The position numbers and the translations under genes were made by a program. The notes below the pieces were generated by a model. It had not been told where the DNA came from, searched no databases, and saw nothing but the letters and a program-made list of their open reading frames with translations. From the NCBI GenBank assembly GCA_014647715.1, contig BMPS01000001.1:186324-250323 (forward strand): 64,000 bases of DNA, written 5' to 3'. Positions 41,585-52,261 of the stretch are shown one piece after another (the first letter of the stretch is position 1; each line of letters starts with the position of its first letter). Origin of the DNA: Streptomyces cinereus. GTDB taxonomy: Bacteria > Pseudomonadota > Gammaproteobacteria > Pseudomonadales > Moraxellaceae.

Positions 41585-42733
41585 CTAATGCTCAAGTTGC
41601 GACTGGAACTGCACAATCAAAGCTTGTAATTCTTCTTCATTGTGAAAAAATATCTCAATACTCCCCTTACCTTTTGAGGAGCCTTTGATTTTTACCACGG
41701 CACCGAGTTGTTCAGAGAGGTGTTGGTTTAGTCGTAGCCTATCATAATCAATTTCTTGGCTTTGTGTCGGCGCTTTTGGATTTAAAATGTCTTTGACTAA
41801 CGCTTCAGTCTGACGAACGGTCAATTGACCCTGTATAATTTTTTTGGCAATAACAGGCTGCTGTTTGGGTGACAGCGACAATAATGCCCTGGCATGCCCC
41901 ATATCCATTTGCCCTTCGTTTAGCGCTTGTTTGACATCGTCATGTAATTGGTTCAAACGCAGCAAATTAGAAACCGTTGTTCTCGCCTTACCGACCACAT
42001 CCGCAATTTGCGAATGACTCATGCCAAATTCATCATGAAAACGCTGCAATGCGGCAGCCTGTTCCATGACGCTCAAATCTTCCCGTTGTATGTTTTCAAT
42101 CAATGCCAAAGCGATTGCCAAGTCATCTGACATTGGGCGCATGATGGCGGGTATATGGGTTAAACCTGCAATTTGCGCCGCACGCCAGCGACGTTCACCG
42201 GCGATAATTTCATGGGTAATCGGGGAATTGGGCAATACTTTGGCTAAGGGTCGAATCACAATGGGCTGCATCACGCCATGCTGCTTGATAGACGTTGCCA
42301 GCTCTTGCAAGGCATCTTCATCCAAATCAATGCGCGGCTGATACTTGCCACGCTGCAAATACGCGACATTGATATGCATCAAATTTAACCCAGCCACATT
42401 ACTACTATCATTACTATTATCATTGGCATCGTTATTTATGGGTGCGTTACGGGTATTGGAATCTAGTGTCTTGGTGGGTTTTGGGGTTGCCGCCGCTGTG
42501 GGCGATTTTCTGGCTACAGCTATAGTGTCGCTAGCTTCGGCTGATTCATCATCTGAGACATTTTGCCCATCATCGGTTGACTTGGCATTTAGTTTTTCAG
42601 CGCTTTTAGCGTCATCGACAGAGGCTCGAACACTCGCATCGATTAGATTACCGGTAATCAATTTTTCTGTTTTGATTGAGCCGAGTAATGCATCAAGTCC
42701 TCGATTTGATGCCAATCCACGCTTTTTAACCAT
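41585..42733 (-). CDS. parB: Chromosome partitioning protein ParB
   Basis: A 382-residue DNA-binding protein. Start RGLASNRGLDALLG is typical of chromosomal ParB. A disordered Asp/Asn/Ser/Ala-rich insert (about 35-115) comes before the ParB/Spo0J domain: INVAYLQRGKYQPR, LATSIKQHGVMQPIVIRPL, HEIIAGERRWRAAQIAG (CTP/arginine motif) and the helix-turn-helix MSHSQIADVVGKARTTVSNLLRL. It binds parS sites to help segregate the chromosome origin; no parS was seen in the window. 178 bases separate it from parA, unusually far. Confidence 0.95.
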   Translation of the reverse strand: MVKKRGLASNRGLDALLGSIKTEKLITGNLIDASVRASVDDAKSAEKLNAKSTDDGQNVSDDESAEASDTIAVARKSPTAAATPKPTKTLDSNTRNAPINNDANDNSNDSSNVAGLNLMHINVAYLQRGKYQPRIDLDEDALQELATSIKQHGVMQPIVIRPLAKVLPNSPITHEIIAGERRWRAAQIAGLTHIPAIMRPMSDDLAIALALIENIQREDLSVMEQAAALQRFHDEFGMSHSQIADVVGKARTTVSNLLRLNQLHDDVKQALNEGQMDMGHARALLSLSPKQQPVIAKKIIQGQLTVRQTEALVKDILNPKAPTQSQEIDYDRLRLNQHLSEQLGAVVKIKGSSKGKGSIEIFFHNEEELQALIVQFQSQLEH

Positions 42734-42911
42734 GTCGAAATTCCCAATGCCATTAAATAGTTAAAAATGACTGATAAAAAATTAAACCAATGCCGCCATT
42801 TTTGAACTGGCTATTTTAGCAGATTCGCCATAGCTTGAAAAATAGTTTCATTGCTTTTGCCAGTGCGCACTTGCCAACAAGTTAACAAAAAAAGTGCCTA
42901 AACAGCTTAAT

Positions 42912-43712
42912 TTAGGCAAGTTGGAATTGGCGACTTTGCTTGATAATTTCATTGGCAAGGCGAATATACGCTTGTGAGCCTTTTGAATTCATCTCATAAT
43001 CAAGCGCAGGGATGCCGTGCGCGGGGGCTTCTGCCAGACGAATATTACGGGGAATGATGGTATTAAATAAAATCGGACCAAAATGCTCAATCAATTCCAT
43101 AGAGACATCATTTGCCAAGGTGTTGCGCGGGTCAAACATGGTTCTTAGCACACCGCGAATATGCAGTTTTGGGTTTAGCGACTTCAAACGCTCAATGGTT
43201 TGCGACAAATCCGCCAATCCTTCCAATGCAAAATATTCACATTGCATCGGGATAATCACCCCTGATGTGGCACACATCGCATTGATGGTAAGTAAACTTA
43301 AACTCGGCGCGCAGTCAATCACGATAAAATCATAAGGTTTCGGCGCGCGGCCGTTTTTGGCAGGCATAGCAGCGAGCTGCTGCATGGCCTTTGACAAAAT
43401 TGCATGATTTTCAGGCTTTTGACTTAAATGCAAATCACTGCCTGACAATTCATTGTTGGCACCGACAATATCAAACCCATGCGGGGTTTTGACAATCGCC
43501 TCATGGATTGGCAAATCATCTAACAGCACATCAGCAATACTGTACTCTAACTCGCGTTTATCCAGCCCTGATGCCGTGGTCGCATTGCCTTGGGCATCCA
43601 AATCAATTAGTAAAACTTTTTTGCGGCGATGTGCCAGTGCACTTGCCAAATTAACCGCGGTGGTGGTTTTGCCCACCCCACCTTTTTGATTAGCAATGGC
43701 TAAAATATCCAT
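42912..43712 (-). CDS. parA: Chromosome partitioning ATPase ParA
   Basis: A 266-residue deviant Walker ATPase: ANQKGGVGKTTTAVNLASALA (P-loop), LLIDLDAQGNATTASG, and VIDCAPSLSLLTINAM. It works with ParB to move the replicated origin. Length and start match chromosomal Soj/ParA, without the extra helix-turn-helix of plasmid forms. It follows rsmG (104 bases), the classic order near the origin, although gyrA here is 13 kb away on the other side of the window. Confidence 0.96.
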   Translation of the reverse strand: MDILAIANQKGGVGKTTTAVNLASALAHRRKKVLLIDLDAQGNATTASGLDKRELEYSIADVLLDDLPIHEAIVKTPHGFDIVGANNELSGSDLHLSQKPENHAILSKAMQQLAAMPAKNGRAPKPYDFIVIDCAPSLSLLTINAMCATSGVIIPMQCEYFALEGLADLSQTIERLKSLNPKLHIRGVLRTMFDPRNTLANDVSMELIEHFGPILFNTIIPRNIRLAEAPAHGIPALDYEMNSKGSQAYIRLANEIIKQSRQFQLA

Positions 43713-43816
43713 GAACTGTCTCGCAATGTGTTGATAAAAAGGTTGAAAATTGTAGTCAAAAACAGCCAGTTTTTCAAACCTTAATACCGGTAAAACTGAC
43801 TAAAATCATGAGATGT

Positions 43817-44464
43817 TTATCTTTGCAAATAAATCAAATGGCGTGATTCATGCAACTGTGGTACGGTTAACACTTGGGTGTTAATTTGCCACTCATTTTG
43901 AAGCGCTTGAATCTCGTCAACAGGCTCAACCCCCTTCATGGCACAAATGATACCATTGTCTGCCAATTTGCTTTGACTATGGGTGACAAAATCCACCAGC
44001 GATGCAAACGCCCTTGAGGTAATCACTTGATAAGTACCTGCATGTGCTTCAATACGACTGGCAACCGGTGTTAGATTTTTTAACCCCAATTCACTGGCGA
44101 CTTGTTTGATAAAGCGAATTTTCTTTTGATTACTATCGAGCGCTGTCACCGCACGTTGTGGCTGACAAATGGCCACCATAACTGCTGGCAAACCCGCACC
44201 CGTCCCAATATCTAGCAAATTACCGGCTGGCAAAAATGGCACAATCGACAAACTATCAAAGATATGTTTGATTAATGCTTGTTGGTCATCTTTGATAGCG
44301 GTCAGATTATACGCTTTATTCCAAAATAACAGCTGCTGTAGATAATACAGTAGCTGTAATTGCTGTTCATCCGATAGCTGCAACTTTAACTCAGAGAGCG
44401 CTTGTTGCAACTGCGGCTGTAATTTTACGTACTGGGGTTGTAGCTTTACATTAATTTGCGCCAT
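43817..44464 (-). CDS. rsmG: 16S rRNA (guanine(527)-N7)-methyltransferase
   Basis: A 215-residue SAM-dependent rRNA methyltransferase (formerly GidB). Motifs: NLTAIKDDQQALIKHIFDSL, LLDIGTGAGLPAVMVAI (SAM loop), VTALDSNQKKIRFIKQVASELGL and VITSRAFASL. Its N terminus is Gln/Leu-rich. The ATG at 44464 overlaps the sthA stop by one base; a TTG is one codon upstream. Loss of this enzyme gives low-level streptomycin resistance in other bacteria. Confidence 0.94.
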   Translation of the reverse strand: MAQINVKLQPQYVKLQPQLQQALSELKLQLSDEQQLQLLYYLQQLLFWNKAYNLTAIKDDQQALIKHIFDSLSIVPFLPAGNLLDIGTGAGLPAVMVAICQPQRAVTALDSNQKKIRFIKQVASELGLKNLTPVASRIEAHAGTYQVITSRAFASLVDFVTHSQSKLADNGIICAMKGVEPVDEIQALQNEWQINTQVLTVPQLHESRHLIYLQR

Positions 44465-46158
44465 CAAAACACCCGATTAAGACCATTGAGCGCAGCAACG
44501 CGATAGGCTTCTGCCATCGTTGGGTAGTTAAAGGTGGTATTGACAAAGTATTCTAGCGTATTGCTGCCCTTACTTTCCATCACGGCTTGTCCGATATGAA
44601 TAATCTCAGAGGCGTGATTGCCATAGCAATGGATACCCAAAACCTCTAAGGTTTCACGGTGGAACAGTATTTTTAACACCCCACTACGCTCACCGATGAT
44701 TTGTGCGCGGGCAAGGTGTTTGAAGAAGGCTTGACCCACTTCATACGGCACTTTTTCGGCCGTTAATTCTTGTTCGTTTTTACCAATGCTTGAAATTTCA
44801 GGAATGGTATAAATACCCGTTGGCACACTGCGAACAGGTTGTGCATTTTCATCGCCCACCATATAAGCAGCGGCGCAGCGTCCCTGGTCGTAAGCTGCCG
44901 ATGCAAGCGATGGCCAGCCAATCACATCCCCTGCTGCATAAATATTTGGGATATCGGTTTGGTAGTGCTCATTGACTTTGAGTTGACCACGACTGTTTGC
45001 GGTGAGTCCGATGGCGGCAAGGTTGAGACTGTCGGTATTACCTGAGCGACCATTTGACCATAAAATAGCATCTGATTTGATGCGTTTCCCACTTTTTAGG
45101 TATAAAATCACGCAGTCATCATAAGTTTCTAGCCGTTCGATTTCTTCTTTGTTGCGAATCAACACGCCAAATTGTCTAAAGTCATGCGACAACGCGTCAG
45201 AAATCTCATCATCTAGATAGCTAAGCAACTGCTCTTGGGTGTTAATCAAATCTACTTTATAGCCAAGACCGGTAAAAATAGACGCATACTCACAGCCAAT
45301 CACGCCTGCACCATAAATAATAATGCGCTGTACCACATAATCCATTTGTAGGATTTTATCAGAATCAAACACGCGAGGATGGCTAAAATCCAACAAATCT
45401 GGGCGATAAGGACGGCTACCCACGGTAATAATGGCTTGTTCAAAGGTAATGTCTTGCTCGGTACCATCACTCATATCAACATGAATGGTATGAGTATCTT
45501 TAAAACTTGCCCAGCCATTGATTAAGTCAATTTGATTGCGCTCGTAAAAACGGGTATGGGTTTCTACCTGATTACGCACCACTTCGCGCGCTTTGGTTAA
45601 TACTTTATTGAGTGGGATTTGGTGATAGTCAATGCCTTGGTTTAATATAGGATCGCGGCGATTACCGATAATGTTAAACACCGACTGACGCAATGCTTTA
45701 CTTGGAATCGTGCCTACGTGCGTACAGTTACCGCCCACTTGTTTGCGTGGATCAATCACGGCAACCTTTTGCCCAGATTTGGCGATTTTCATCGCTGCTG
45801 CTTCACCCGCGGGTCCTGCGCCAATCACAATAGCATCATAATCATAGGCATGGCTAACGGCATCTTGACGCTTGTAACGCTTTAAATTGATACGGGTGTT
45901 ATCTAGCGGGCTAATTAAATCAAAATGCACCGATGCATCATCAAAATGTTTGACCTTATCATCGTCTTCACTGATACTGACGGTATTGGCTTGTTTATCA
46001 GAATCAGAAATTTCAGTTTTGGTTGGTTTTGCCAAAATTTCGGTAATATTTTCTTGGTGCTCAATAATTGACTGTGTGTTGGAATCACAGATGTTTTCGT
46101 TGTCATTGTTTGTAGGGGGAATTTGAGTGACTTTGTCATTAATCCGTTTTTTTGGCAT
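44464..46158 (-). CDS. sthA: Soluble (Si-specific) NAD(P)+ transhydrogenase with N-terminal extension
   Basis: A 564-residue flavoprotein; SthA is usually about 465. The first 100 residues are an added acidic, Asn/Ser/Lys-rich disordered segment. The enzyme begins at [20 protein letters not shown] (FAD), followed by [16 protein letters not shown], where the second Cys of the disulfide in lipoamide dehydrogenases is Thr, as in SthA. Later: [17 protein letters not shown] (NAD) and [22 protein letters not shown]. It moves electrons between NADPH and NAD+. ATG at 46158 follows GGGAG; a second ATG is 12 bases upstream. Confidence 0.92.
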   Translation of the reverse strand: MPKKRINDKVTQIPPTNNDNENICDSNTQSIIEHQENITEILAKPTKTEISDSDKQANTVSISEDDDKVKHFDDASVHFDLISPLDNTRINLKRYKRQDAVSHAYDYDAIVIGAGPAGEAAAMKIAKSGQKVAVIDPRKQVGGNCTHVGTIPSKALRQSVFNIIGNRRDPILNQGIDYHQIPLNKVLTKAREVVRNQVETHTRFYERNQIDLINGWASFKDTHTIHVDMSDGTEQDITFEQAIITVGSRPYRPDLLDFSHPRVFDSDKILQMDYVVQRIIIYGAGVIGCEYASIFTGLGYKVDLINTQEQLLSYLDDEISDALSHDFRQFGVLIRNKEEIERLETYDDCVILYLKSGKRIKSDAILWSNGRSGNTDSLNLAAIGLTANSRGQLKVNEHYQTDIPNIYAAGDVIGWPSLASAAYDQGRCAAAYMVGDENAQPVRSVPTGIYTIPEISSIGKNEQELTAEKVPYEVGQAFFKHLARAQIIGERSGVLKILFHRETLEVLGIHCYGNHASEIIHIGQAVMESKGSNTLEYFVNTTFNYPTMAEAYRVAALNGLNRVF

Positions 46159-46251
46159 ATTAGCTCCCATATTTTAAGCCTTGATAATGAATAAAAAATT
46201 TTTAAATTAAATATAAAATACGATAAATTAACCGTACGTTAAGAGGTTACA

Positions 46252-47136
46252 TTAACCAATTCGGCGTTTTAACCCCGTCATTTGTAAAATACGCGTCGCG
46301 ATTTCTTCAATCGACATCGTGGATACATCAATATTTGGAATCCCTTGAGAAATATAAATACCTTGAATGGCGCGCAATTCCTGCTGACATTGCTGATAAC
46401 TTGCATAGCGGCTACCTGCACGGCGCTCGTTACGAATTTTTACTAGTCGATCGGTGTCAATCACCAAACCAAACAGTTTGTCACGGTAAGGCTTCAACGC
46501 TTTGGGCAACGAATTTTCATATAAATCATCTTCAGTCAACGGATAATTCGCCGCACGAATACCAAATTGCAACGCTAGATATAAAGAGGTGGGCGTTTTG
46601 CCCGAACGTGACACCCCAATCAAAATAATATCTGCCGCATCATAATGGGTGGTACGCGCCCCATCATCATTATCTAAAGCAAAATGCACCGCATCGATAC
46701 GTGATTTATAGTTCTCAGAATCGACATCCCCATGGGCATGGCCGGTATGCGGTGCGGGTTGCACTTTGATTTCATCGGCAATTTTACTAATTAGACCTTC
46801 ATAAATATCCAAGTTAAAGGCATCTGCGCCGTTGATTCGCTCACGAATCACAGGGTCAACGATGGTATCAAAGACTAACGGCTTTACCCCATCACGTTGG
46901 TGGGCAAGATTGATTTGATTGACCGCTTCATCGGCGCGATCGAGGGTGTCAACATAAGGAATAACCCGGGTCTCAAATGGCACTGTGGGAAATTGGCTTA
47001 AAATAGAACGACCTAGGGTTTCAGACGTAATCGCGGTACCATCGGAGATAAAAAACACACTTCGCAACGACTGCGAATTTGCAAAATTTAAGGCGTCTTT
47101 ATTTTGAATCGTGGCTTTGATTTGCTCAATGGTCAT
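46252..47136 (-). CDS. ppsR: PEP synthase regulatory kinase/pyrophosphorylase
   Basis: A 294-residue bifunctional regulator (formerly DUF299) that turns PEP synthase off by ADP-dependent phosphorylation and on by phosphate-dependent removal. Signature stretches: RSVFFISDGTAITSETLGRSILSQFP at the start and the P-loop LIGVSRSGKTPTSLYLALQFG, then NYPLTEDDL and RYASYQQCQQEL. It is divergent from ppsA, as expected for the pair. Confidence 0.95.
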   Translation of the reverse strand: MTIEQIKATIQNKDALNFANSQSLRSVFFISDGTAITSETLGRSILSQFPTVPFETRVIPYVDTLDRADEAVNQINLAHQRDGVKPLVFDTIVDPVIRERINGADAFNLDIYEGLISKIADEIKVQPAPHTGHAHGDVDSENYKSRIDAVHFALDNDDGARTTHYDAADIILIGVSRSGKTPTSLYLALQFGIRAANYPLTEDDLYENSLPKALKPYRDKLFGLVIDTDRLVKIRNERRAGSRYASYQQCQQELRAIQGIYISQGIPNIDVSTMSIEEIATRILQMTGLKRRIG

Positions 47137-47582
47137 GAAAAATTATCCAAAAAATGACAAGATACGTCCATACTAATTTAAATTAACACTGGTTTAAAAT
47201 GATACTGAAGGTTAACCTCACTCATTCACCGCGTTTTTGGCAGTGAATGTCATCTTATTAATATCGTTATCAGTGCAGACACTATCGTTTGTCTTACAGG
47301 TCGAGAGTTTGTTATTATACGTGACTTGTAGGCTTTAATCTAACAAATCGATGCTTAATTTGCCTTAATTAGCCATCAGTTATTGTCATTGAAGGCTTAT
47401 CTACATTTTTTATTCCCTTAAACTCAAAGATATCCAAGCAAAGTTTTAGTTGAATTGTTGATCGCTGACAGTTTTTCTAAAATTATAAATTTTTTGCTAG
47501 AAAATCATTTTTTAAGATGAATTTTCTACGAAATACCGTTATAATCTTTTCAAAATAATCTTTATTTCACGGAGTTATCACC
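47137..47582. other. Regulatory region between divergent ppsR and ppsA
   Basis: 446 A+T-rich bases and no plausible gene. On the ppsA side there is a TATAAT (47540-47545) without a clear -35, preceded by an imperfect inverted repeat (agaaaatcat at 47499-47508, atgaattttct at 47517-47527). This repeat overlaps the expected -35 position and may be an operator. The ppsR promoter was not identified. Confidence 0.5.
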
Positions 47583-49949
47583 TTGAACGCACAAGTTATC
47601 TCACTCGACAAGTTAGGCAAAAACGACATTGACAAAGTAGGCGGTAAAAACGCTTCATTAGGTGAAATGATTAGTCACCTAACGGATTTAGGGGTAAGCG
47701 TACCAGGTGGTTTTGCAACAACGTCTGAAGCTTTTAACAAATTCTTAATCGGTACAGGTCTTCAAGACAAAATCAAAGACGCGCTTCAAGGTCTGGATGT
47801 GGATGACGTTGCGGCATTGACTGCCACGGGCAAAAAAATCCGTGACATGATTATCGAGCAAGAGTTGCCTAAAGATCTAGAACAAGAAATCCGTGATGCC
47901 TTTGCCGAGATGAGCCAAGGCGAGGACATCGCTGTTGCAGTTCGTTCATCAGCGACTGCTGAAGATTTACCAGACGCCTCATTTGCCGGTCAACAAGAAA
48001 CTTTCCTCAATATCCGTGGTATTGACAATATCTTGATTGCTATTAAAGAAGTCTTTGCTTCTTTATACAATGACCGCGCCATCGCTTACCGCGTTCACAA
48101 AGGTTTTGAGCACGCAGGTGTTGCGTTATCAGCTGGCGTACAACGCATGGTACGTTCAGAGACAGGCACTTCAGGTGTGATGTTCACCATTGATACCGAA
48201 AGTGGTTTTAATGACGTGGTATTTATCACAGCAAGCTATGGCTTGGGTGAAATGGTCGTGCAAGGTGCGGTGAACCCTGACGAATTCTACATTTCAAAAG
48301 CGTTATTAAATGCCGGCAAACCTGCGGTTATTCGTCGCAACCTCGGTAGCAAACAACAAAAAATGGTTTATGCAGATGAGCACTCAGCGGGCAAATCAGT
48401 CAAAATAGTCCCAGTAGACAAAGCAGAACGCAACCAATTTTCACTGAGCAATGAAGAATTGGTTGAACTTGCCAAACAAGCGTTAATCATCGAAAAACAT
48501 TATGGTCATGCGATGGATATCGAATGGGCAAAAGATGGTGACAGTGGCAAACTATTCATTGTGCAAGCGCGTCCAGAGACAGTAAAAAGCCGTGAAAGCC
48601 AAAATGTCATGGAGCGTTACATCCTTAAAGAAAAAGGCGATGTCATCTGTGAAGGTCGTTCAATTGGTCAACGTATCGGCGCAGGTACTGTACGCGTGGT
48701 CAATTCAATCCATGAAATGGATAAAGTACAAGAAGGTGACGTCCTTGTGTCTGATATGACTGACCCAGACTGGGAACCCGTCATGAAACGTGCCGCTGCT
48801 ATCATCACTAACCGTGGTGGTCGTACTTGTCATGCGGCAATTATCGCGCGTGAATTGGGTGTCCCTGCCATCGTGGGTTGTGGTAACGCCACTGACCTAT
48901 TGACCGATGGTCAAGCAGTCACTGTATCTTGTGCAGAAGGTGATACCGGTTATATCTACGAAGGTCAATTGGACTTTGAAATCCAAAACAACTCAATTGA
49001 GTCAATGCCAGACTTGGCATTTAAAATTATGATGAACGTGGGTAACCCTGACCGCGCCTTTGGATTTGCCCAAATCCCTAATGAAGGGGTGGGTCTGGCG
49101 CGGTTAGAATTCATCATCAACCGTATGATTGGTGTGCATCCAAAGGCACTGCTTAACATGAACACCCTACCACGCGAAATCGTACAAGCGATTCAAGAGC
49201 GCATGGCAGGCTATGCTTCACCGGTTGACTTCTACGTTGATAAATTGGTTGAAGGTATTTCAACCCTAGCGGTCGCATTTAAAGATAAGAAAGTTATCGT
49301 ACGTATGTCTGACTTTAAATCGAATGAATATGCAAACTTAATCGGCGGTAAACTATATGAGCCATCTGAAGAAAACCCTATGCTCGGTTTCCGTGGTGCC
49401 AGCCGTTATGTGTCAGAAAATTTCCGTGACTGCTTTGAATTAGAATGTCGTGCATTAAAACGTGTTCGTGATGAAATGGGCTTAACCAACGTTGAGATTA
49501 TGATTCCATTCGTACGTACGACGGAAGAAGCGCGTAAGGTATTAGAGCTACTTGAGAAAAATGGTCTTAAACGTGGTGAAAACGGTTTGCGCGTCATCAT
49601 GATGTGTGAGTTGCCAACCAATGCTTTATTGGCAGAAGAGTTTTTACAATACTTCGATGGTTTCTCAATCGGCTCAAACGATTTAACCCAGTTAACGCTT
49701 GGTCTTGACCGTGATTCGGGTATCGTATCTCAATCATTTGATGAACGTGACCCAGCGGTTAAAAAATTACTGAAAATGGCTATCGATGCCTGTAACGCAC
49801 AAGGCAAGTATATCGGTATCTGTGGACAAGGTCCTTCTGACCATCCAGATCTAGCGATGTGGTTAATGGAACAAGGCATTACTTCTGTTTCACTGAACCC
49901 CGATTCAGTGTTGGATACTTGGTTCTTCTTAGCAAAAACCGAAAAATAA
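47583..49949 (+). CDS. ppsA: Phosphoenolpyruvate synthase
   Basis: A 788-residue enzyme that converts pyruvate, ATP and water to PEP, AMP and phosphate for gluconeogenesis. Domains in order: ATP-grasp nucleotide-binding half ([38 protein letters not shown]), the swivelling phosphohistidine domain with the catalytic His in [23 protein letters not shown], and the PEP/pyruvate barrel ([31 protein letters not shown]). The start is TTG with a GGAG ribosome site 9 bases upstream, so initiation is weakish. Activity is likely controlled by PpsR. A terminator follows. Confidence 0.97.
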   Translation: MNAQVISLDKLGKNDIDKVGGKNASLGEMISHLTDLGVSVPGGFATTSEAFNKFLIGTGLQDKIKDALQGLDVDDVAALTATGKKIRDMIIEQELPKDLEQEIRDAFAEMSQGEDIAVAVRSSATAEDLPDASFAGQQETFLNIRGIDNILIAIKEVFASLYNDRAIAYRVHKGFEHAGVALSAGVQRMVRSETGTSGVMFTIDTESGFNDVVFITASYGLGEMVVQGAVNPDEFYISKALLNAGKPAVIRRNLGSKQQKMVYADEHSAGKSVKIVPVDKAERNQFSLSNEELVELAKQALIIEKHYGHAMDIEWAKDGDSGKLFIVQARPETVKSRESQNVMERYILKEKGDVICEGRSIGQRIGAGTVRVVNSIHEMDKVQEGDVLVSDMTDPDWEPVMKRAAAIITNRGGRTCHAAIIARELGVPAIVGCGNATDLLTDGQAVTVSCAEGDTGYIYEGQLDFEIQNNSIESMPDLAFKIMMNVGNPDRAFGFAQIPNEGVGLARLEFIINRMIGVHPKALLNMNTLPREIVQAIQERMAGYASPVDFYVDKLVEGISTLAVAFKDKKVIVRMSDFKSNEYANLIGGKLYEPSEENPMLGFRGASRYVSENFRDCFELECRALKRVRDEMGLTNVEIMIPFVRTTEEARKVLELLEKNGLKRGENGLRVIMMCELPTNALLAEEFLQYFDGFSIGSNDLTQLTLGLDRDSGIVSQSFDERDPAVKKLLKMAIDACNAQGKYIGICGQGPSDHPDLAMWLMEQGITSVSLNPDSVLDTWFFLAKTEK

Positions 49950-49965
49950 GCTTGTTGGCATTCAT

Positions 49966-49997
49966 AAAGCCCTCAGTTTTGACTAAGGGCTTTTTTT
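49966..49997 (+). terminator. Rho-independent terminator of ppsA
   Basis: Stem aaagccct..agggcttt with an inner mismatch and a short loop, followed by a run of T to 49997; 17 bases after the ppsA stop. Confidence 0.85.
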
Positions 49998-50003
49998 AGG
50001 GTC

Positions 50004-50043
50004 AAAAAAAACCTAGCATGCAAATGACACGCTAGGTTTTTTT
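50004..50043 (-). terminator. Rho-independent terminator of aceF
   Basis: On the minus strand a 13-pair stem (aaaaaaacctagc and its complement) with a 13-base loop ends in a U tract, 10 bases after the aceF stop. It stands back to back with the ppsA terminator. Confidence 0.88.
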
Positions 50044-50053
50044 GCGCTGCAAT

Positions 50054-52177
50054 TTATAACAACACGCGGCGTGGATCTGCTAGTAATTTTGCAATATATC
50101 GGGTAAATACTGCAGCGTCCGCACCATTGATCACACGGTGGTCATAAGATAATGACAACGGTAGCATTAAACGTGGCTCAAACTCGCCTTTGGTCTCATT
50201 CCAACGTGGCTGAATACTAGATTCACTGATGCCTAAAATCGCAACTTGTGGCCAATTAACCAGCGGCGTAAAATAAGTACCGCCAAGATTGCCTTGACTT
50301 GAAATCGTAAATGACGCGCCGGTTAACTCTTTGGCAGATAGTTTTTTATCACGCGCTTTTTTAGCAAGCTCACCGATTTCAATCGCTAGTTGCTTGATGC
50401 CTTTTTGCTCTACACGTTGAATGACAGGGACTGTCAAACCCTCCTCGGTGGCTACAGCAAAGCCTAAATTCACGGATTTACGGATGATAATTTGGGTGTT
50501 GTCATCGCTTAAATGGCTGTTAAATTTTGGGTGTTGCATGAGCGCGTAAGCGGTTACTTTCATGATGAAAGCCAGAATAGTTAGACTCACCCCTTCTTTT
50601 TTCATCTCATCTTTTAGGTCACCACGCAATTTTTCAACATCGGTAATATCTGCCAAATCAAACTGGGTGACTTGTGGCAAATAGGTATTGTAATTAAGCT
50701 GCGGAATTGAGACTTTTTGTAGACGGGTCAAATCTTGGCGCTCAATTTCTCCCCAAATTTCCGTTTTACTCATATCGGGTAAATTAGGTAATCCTGAGCG
50801 AGCCGCTGAAGGCGCAGAGTCCTTGTTTGCAGCGGTTGGCGTGCTAACTGCTTTTATTGTATTTTTGACATAAGCAAACACATCTTCTTTGACAATACGC
50901 CCATTAGCGCCCGTGCCAGTCACCTCACTGACATCAACACCCAATTGGCGCGTAAGTTTGCGCACCGCTGGACCTGCATAAACCGCGGCATTTTTGGCAT
51001 TGATTTGCGATTCAGACAGTTTTGACTGTGAATTTGACTGGCTAGCTGTTGTGGTTGACTGGCTAGCTGTTGTGGTAGCGCTATTAGTTGAAGTTGACGC
51101 GGTATTTTGCGTTTTAGCGACTTCTTGCTGAGCAGTATCGGTGGTCGCTTGCGGCTGTGATGCTGAACTTGACGCTGATTGCACTGACCCCGCCGCTTCA
51201 ATCACAACAAAGTCTTGACCATTGGTGACGGTATCGCCAGCGTTAACCAGTAATTCAGCCACTTTACCGGCGACTGGCGAGGGGACTTCCACCGAGGCTT
51301 TATCGGATTCTACCAACAACAAGGGTTGTTCTGCTGTAACCTCATCGCCTACTTTCACCATCCATTCACTAATCTGTGCCGACTCTACCCCAAGATCAGG
51401 CAAACCAAAGGTTTGTTTACCAGCGGGCGTGGATGATTGAGGGGCAGATACTGTTTGAACGGGTGGCTCATTTTGATTTGTCGCTGAATTGGCTTGACTA
51501 GGGGCTTGTTCTGATGGGTCACTAGCTAATGGCTGTTGCGAAGCTGCTTGGGAGGCCATCACGATAAAATCTTGACCATTGGCGACCGTATCACCTGCAT
51601 TGACTAAAAATTTGACAATTTTTCCACTGACAGGTGCCGGTACTTCGACCGATGCTTTATCGGATTCGACCAATACCAGCGGTTGTTCAGCAGTGACAGT
51701 ATCGCCTTCTTTGACCAACCACTCACTAATTTCTGCGGTATCGACACCCAAATCTGGCAAAGTATAAGTTGCTTCAGCTGATGTAGATGTGGGCTGTGAT
51801 TGGTTTGACGCAGCCATAGACGGCGCTTGCGATGAAGTTGCATTAGCCTCTTTAGTTTCTTTAATTTCTCCAGCTTCGTTAGATTGGGCTGCTTGTTGGT
51901 CTGTCTGTTGCGCAGATTGCCCTACGGGTGTAGTGTTGGATTGGCTATTGCCTGCACTGTCGATGGTGAGAATCACATCACCTTCTTTGACCTTATCGCC
52001 GATTTGAAGACTAATTGCTGTAATAGTCCCTGCTGATGTTGCAGGCACTTCCACAGAAGCTTTGTCAGACTCTAATAAGACAATGTTATCGTCCACATTG
52101 ATGACATCGCCGACTTTGACCATAATTTCGCTGACTTCAGCGCTATCAACGCCTAAGTCGGGAACTTTGATTTCCAT
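50054..52177 (-). CDS. aceF: Pyruvate dehydrogenase E2, dihydrolipoamide acetyltransferase (three lipoyl domains)
   Basis: A 707-residue core subunit of the pyruvate dehydrogenase complex. Three lipoyl domains, each with the lipoylated Lys in ESDKASVEVP, are joined by Ala/Ser/Gln/Thr-rich flexible linkers. A peripheral-subunit-binding domain (AGPAVRKLTRQLGVDVSEVTGTGANGRIVKEDV, split over about 395-428) and the acetyltransferase domain follow, with catalytic His in SYDHRVINGADA. The Asn in place of the Asp of HRVIDG is a known variant. It follows aceE by 84 bases in the same operon. Confidence 0.96.
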   Translation of the reverse strand: MEIKVPDLGVDSAEVSEIMVKVGDVINVDDNIVLLESDKASVEVPATSAGTITAISLQIGDKVKEGDVILTIDSAGNSQSNTTPVGQSAQQTDQQAAQSNEAGEIKETKEANATSSQAPSMAASNQSQPTSTSAEATYTLPDLGVDTAEISEWLVKEGDTVTAEQPLVLVESDKASVEVPAPVSGKIVKFLVNAGDTVANGQDFIVMASQAASQQPLASDPSEQAPSQANSATNQNEPPVQTVSAPQSSTPAGKQTFGLPDLGVESAQISEWMVKVGDEVTAEQPLLLVESDKASVEVPSPVAGKVAELLVNAGDTVTNGQDFVVIEAAGSVQSASSSASQPQATTDTAQQEVAKTQNTASTSTNSATTTASQSTTTASQSNSQSKLSESQINAKNAAVYAGPAVRKLTRQLGVDVSEVTGTGANGRIVKEDVFAYVKNTIKAVSTPTAANKDSAPSAARSGLPNLPDMSKTEIWGEIERQDLTRLQKVSIPQLNYNTYLPQVTQFDLADITDVEKLRGDLKDEMKKEGVSLTILAFIMKVTAYALMQHPKFNSHLSDDNTQIIIRKSVNLGFAVATEEGLTVPVIQRVEQKGIKQLAIEIGELAKKARDKKLSAKELTGASFTISSQGNLGGTYFTPLVNWPQVAILGISESSIQPRWNETKGEFEPRLMLPLSLSYDHRVINGADAAVFTRYIAKLLADPRRVLL

Positions 52178-52214
52178 GGGTTTATCCTTAAAGTTTTATT
52201 TTTACTAAGTTGGC

Positions 52215-52240
52215 AATCAGCCGCTAATACGTGGCTGATT
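52215..52240. repeat. Intercistronic hairpin between aceE and aceF
   Basis: aatcagcc (52215-52222) pairs with ggctgatt (52233-52240) across a 10-base loop. In the aceE-aceF message (minus strand) no U tract follows, so it is more likely a processing or stability stem than a terminator. Confidence 0.55.
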
Positions 52241-52261
52241 TTTTCCAATTATTAATTGATA

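Noticed and set aside
44653-44671. A gtttcacg-g-tggaac sequence resembling a parS site
   Set aside because: It has an extra base in the centre and a mismatch compared with the parS consensus, and lies within sthA. No true parS was found in the window.
50054-52177. Asn instead of Asp in the HRVIDG catalytic motif of AceF
   Set aside because: The Asn form is, to my recollection, normal in pseudomonad-type E2p proteins; the catalytic His is present.
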